This document shows, in pieces, positions 14,377 through 16,055 of a stretch of 16,055 nucleotides of DNA. The position numbers and the translations under genes are program-made. The notes beneath the pieces are model-generated. The model did no database searches and was not told the origin of the DNA. It was given only the letters and a program-made list of their open reading frames with translations. The stretch's first letter is position 1. Every line of letters begins with the position of its first letter. The stretch lies in NCBI GenBank assembly GCA_041664945.1, contig JBAYJY010000101.1, forward strand, positions 1-16,055, read 5' to 3'. The stretch is from JBAYJY01 sp041664945. Lineage in GTDB: Bacteria > UBP15 > UBA6099.

Positions 14377-15234
14377 ATGAGCGCGAGAAGAAAAGCATAT
14401 GTCGCCGGACAATTCTATCCCGAAACAGAGTCTGAATGCAGAAGAGAGCTTGAGGCTTACACTAAGGCGCGGATAGATGAATATGAAGGAACGCCGGTCG
14501 CCGGCATCGTGCCGCACGCCGGCTGGGTGTTTTCAGGCGCTACCGCGGGAAAGGTGTTTTCATTCTTTAAGCAATTCGCGACGCCGAAAACGTTCATACT
14601 TTTCGGAGCTGTGCATCGATACATGTCGGATTCGCCGGCAGTCATGGCGGATGGAGCGTGGGAAACGCCGCTTGGCGATGTCGAGATAGACGCGTCGATG
14701 GCGTCAGAACTTCTTGGCGCATGCGCAGGACTCACATCCAACGCGCGCGCTCACGACGGCGAGCATTCAATCGAGGTGCAGGTTCCGTTCATAAAATTTC
14801 TTTTTCCAGAAGCGAAGATCGTGCCGATACTCGCGCCGCCGACAGGCGATGCGGCCGCGCTCGGGGATGCTGTCGGCAGAGCGATTGCGGGCAGGGACGA
14901 CGTTATAGCGATAGGAAGCACGGACCTGACGCACTATGGTTTTGAATACGGATTCGCGCCGAAAGGGGCAGGCGAAGAGGCGTTGAAATGGGCGCGCGAG
15001 GTGAACGACAGACGAATGATTGACATTGCGATTGAAATGAAGGCGGAGGAGGCGGTTCCGGTTGCGCAGACGCATCATAACGCTTGCGGATCCGGGGCGG
15101 TGGCCGCGGCGACAGCAGTTGCGCACGCGAAGGGCAAAAAGAAAGGCATTCTTCTCGATTACACGACGAGTTACGATGTAATGCCGCGCGGGCGGCCTTC
15201 GATGTTCGTTGGATATGCTGGAATAGTTTTTTAA
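14377..15234 (+). CDS. amrB: MEMO1 family / AmmeMemoRadiSam system protein B
   Basis: A 285-residue protein of the MEMO1 family, which has the fold of class III extradiol dioxygenases. Likely metal-site residues are visible: His47 in VPHAGWVFSG, His80 in GAVH, and His186 in TDLTHYG, with Cys237 in NACGSG. These correspond to the three His and the Cys of human MEMO1. EHSIEVQVPF at 129-138 is another family signature. In bacteria this protein is often encoded near AMMECR1-like and radical-SAM partners (AmmeMemoRadiSam); neither is in this window. Its biochemical function is not established. ATG 14377 has AAGGAG at 14363-14368, spacing 8. It is transcribed away from Fe-ADH and followed by a 102-base spacer before the Nudix gene. 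Confidence 0.92.
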   Translation: MSARRKAYVAGQFYPETESECRRELEAYTKARIDEYEGTPVAGIVPHAGWVFSGATAGKVFSFFKQFATPKTFILFGAVHRYMSDSPAVMADGAWETPLGDVEIDASMASELLGACAGLTSNARAHDGEHSIEVQVPFIKFLFPEAKIVPILAPPTGDAAALGDAVGRAIAGRDDVIAIGSTDLTHYGFEYGFAPKGAGEEALKWAREVNDRRMIDIAIEMKAEEAVPVAQTHHNACGSGAVAAATAVAHAKGKKKGILLDYTTSYDVMPRGRPSMFVGYAGIVF

Positions 15235-15336
15235 GAACAGCAGTCAATAGTTTTCCGGATGGCTGAATAAAATCGATTTATGTTTAATAAAATAATTATG
15301 AATTGTGAATGAACTTGCATAGCAGAGGCGCGAAGG

Positions 15337-15924
15337 ATGTATGTTACGAAGGAAATTATTGAAGATGCCGAACGGCTGTATGGAAAAGCGAAGCGAGTGA
15401 CGTTCGAGCCGATAGCGATGCAGGGTTTTGAGTATGAGATGCTTGTCGGAAGCATGTCCGACGGGCGTCGGCATGACGTAACGGGGTTCATAGAGTTCGG
15501 CGGCGGTTACGCTGGCATTCAAAAGCCGATGTACAAACACACTGGAATATACCGCGCGCCGAGCGGAGCGATCAAGCGAGGAGAGACGCTGGAGCGGGGT
15601 TTGAAGCGTGAAATGTTGGAAGAAACCGGGCTGGATGTCGCAATTCGGCGATTTCTTCTTATAATAAGTGTGGAATTTTTAGGGCCGGACGAAACAAGGC
15701 AGCCGTGGACGTCATACGTATTCAGCGGCGCGGCGGCTGGCGGCGAACTGAGTCCGCGCGACCACTACGAAATAAGCGGAGCGCGGATAATCACGAGAGA
15801 GGAAATGCTCGGTCCGATCGCCAAAGAGATGGAAGAATCCGGCTGGGGTGGATTCAGCTACCGGGCGCGGCTAACGAGGGAAGCGCTACTCGCGATAGAC
15901 AACGAGGGAAAGAACAACATCTGA
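15337..15924 (+). CDS. Nudix hydrolase
   Basis: A 195-residue soluble protein with a perfect Nudix box, G-x5-E-x7-R-E-x2-E-E-x-G, starting GAIKRGETLERGLKREM (around residues 76-98). The box binds Mg2+ and hydrolyses nucleoside diphosphates linked to another group. A strand-rich N-terminal section and a helical end (GPIAKEMEES, LTREALLAID) flank the core. Substrate cannot be told from sequence. ATG 15337 has AGAGG at 15324-15328, spacing 8. The stop is one base before the ATG of the rhomboid-like gene, so the two are translationally linked. It may share a transcript with the MEMO1-like gene 102 bases upstream, but the spacing leaves room for a promoter. Confidence 0.93.
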   Translation: MYVTKEIIEDAERLYGKAKRVTFEPIAMQGFEYEMLVGSMSDGRRHDVTGFIEFGGGYAGIQKPMYKHTGIYRAPSGAIKRGETLERGLKREMLEETGLDVAIRRFLLIISVEFLGPDETRQPWTSYVFSGAAAGGELSPRDHYEISGARIITREEMLGPIAKEMEESGWGGFSYRARLTREALLAIDNEGKNNI

Positions 15925-15925
15925 C

Positions 15926-16055
15926 ATGGATAGATCATATTACAGGCAAGTGAATTTCGGTCCGGGGGGGATCACACCCGTCATCAAGAGTCTGTTGATA
16001 GCGAACGCCGTGGTATTTCTTTTACAGACTGTTTTACAAGTATACAATCCGGCCT
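15926..16055 (+). CDS. Rhomboid-family intramembrane serine protease, 3' truncated by window end
   Basis: The first 43 codons from ATG 15926 are open to the window edge. They read MDRSYYRQVNFGPGG then ITPVIKSLLIANAVVFLLQ, the typical N-terminus of bacterial rhomboid-type proteins: a short polar segment with FGPGG, then the first transmembrane helix (about residues 21-37). Rhomboids cut substrate proteins within the membrane using a Ser-His pair, but the catalytic G-x-S-G and His lie beyond the window, so activity is unverified. It follows the Nudix stop by one base, which indicates coupling. Confidence 0.75.
   Translation, partial: MDRSYYRQVNFGPGGITPVIKSLLIANAVVFLLQTVLQVYNPA

Noticed and set aside
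1..16055. CRISPR arrays, insertion sequences, tRNA or rRNA genes
   Set aside because: No regularly spaced repeats, transposase genes, terminal inverted repeats or tRNA-like cloverleaf signatures were noticed on reading both strands.

Overview
The window looks like a piece of a chromosome from an uncultured, probably Gram-negative, carbohydrate-degrading bacterium. It has moderate-to-high GC genes, AT-rich spacers, GGAGG-type ribosome binding sites, several signal peptides and three different glycoside-hydrolase families. No phage, transposon, CRISPR array, rRNA or tRNA was seen. The phylum cannot be fixed from this sequence alone; the gene mix (GH94, GH36, GH78, MEMO1-like protein, DUF3604) would suit lineages such as Omnitrophota, Sumerlaeota, Hydrogenedentota or Lentisphaerota/Kiritimatiellota, but that is inference.

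Left part (1-3673): the 3' end of a GH94 (cyclic beta-glucan synthase or phosphorylase type) gene. A compact fluoride-response unit follows: promoter, crcB-type fluoride riboswitch, intrinsic terminator, Fluc/CrcB fluoride channel and a DUF190 protein. Next come a convergent secreted protein of unknown function and a divergent unrecognised cytoplasmic protein.

Middle (3786-7996): a forward cluster of three closely spaced genes: a secreted GH36-like alpha-galactosidase, a small Cys-rich protein resembling L-2-amino-thiazoline-4-carboxylate hydrolase, and a membrane-anchored PHP/DUF3604 metallo-phosphoesterase-like protein.

Minus-strand block (8028-14084, read right to left): an iron-type alcohol dehydrogenase and a secreted GH78 alpha-L-rhamnosidase form one likely operon, closed by a double hairpin. 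After it, an XRE-type HTH regulator fused to a degenerate class III nucleotidyl-cyclase domain lies 60 bases upstream of ahcY (S-adenosylhomocysteine hydrolase). The cyclase-like domain keeps the residues that read adenine but has lost one metal Asp and the transition-state Arg. This suggests a one-component sensor of an adenine compound placed beside the enzyme that makes adenosine. It is the most interesting item in the window.

Right end (14377-16055): a MEMO1/AmmeMemoRadiSam-B family protein, a Nudix hydrolase and the start of a rhomboid-type membrane protease gene that runs off the end.
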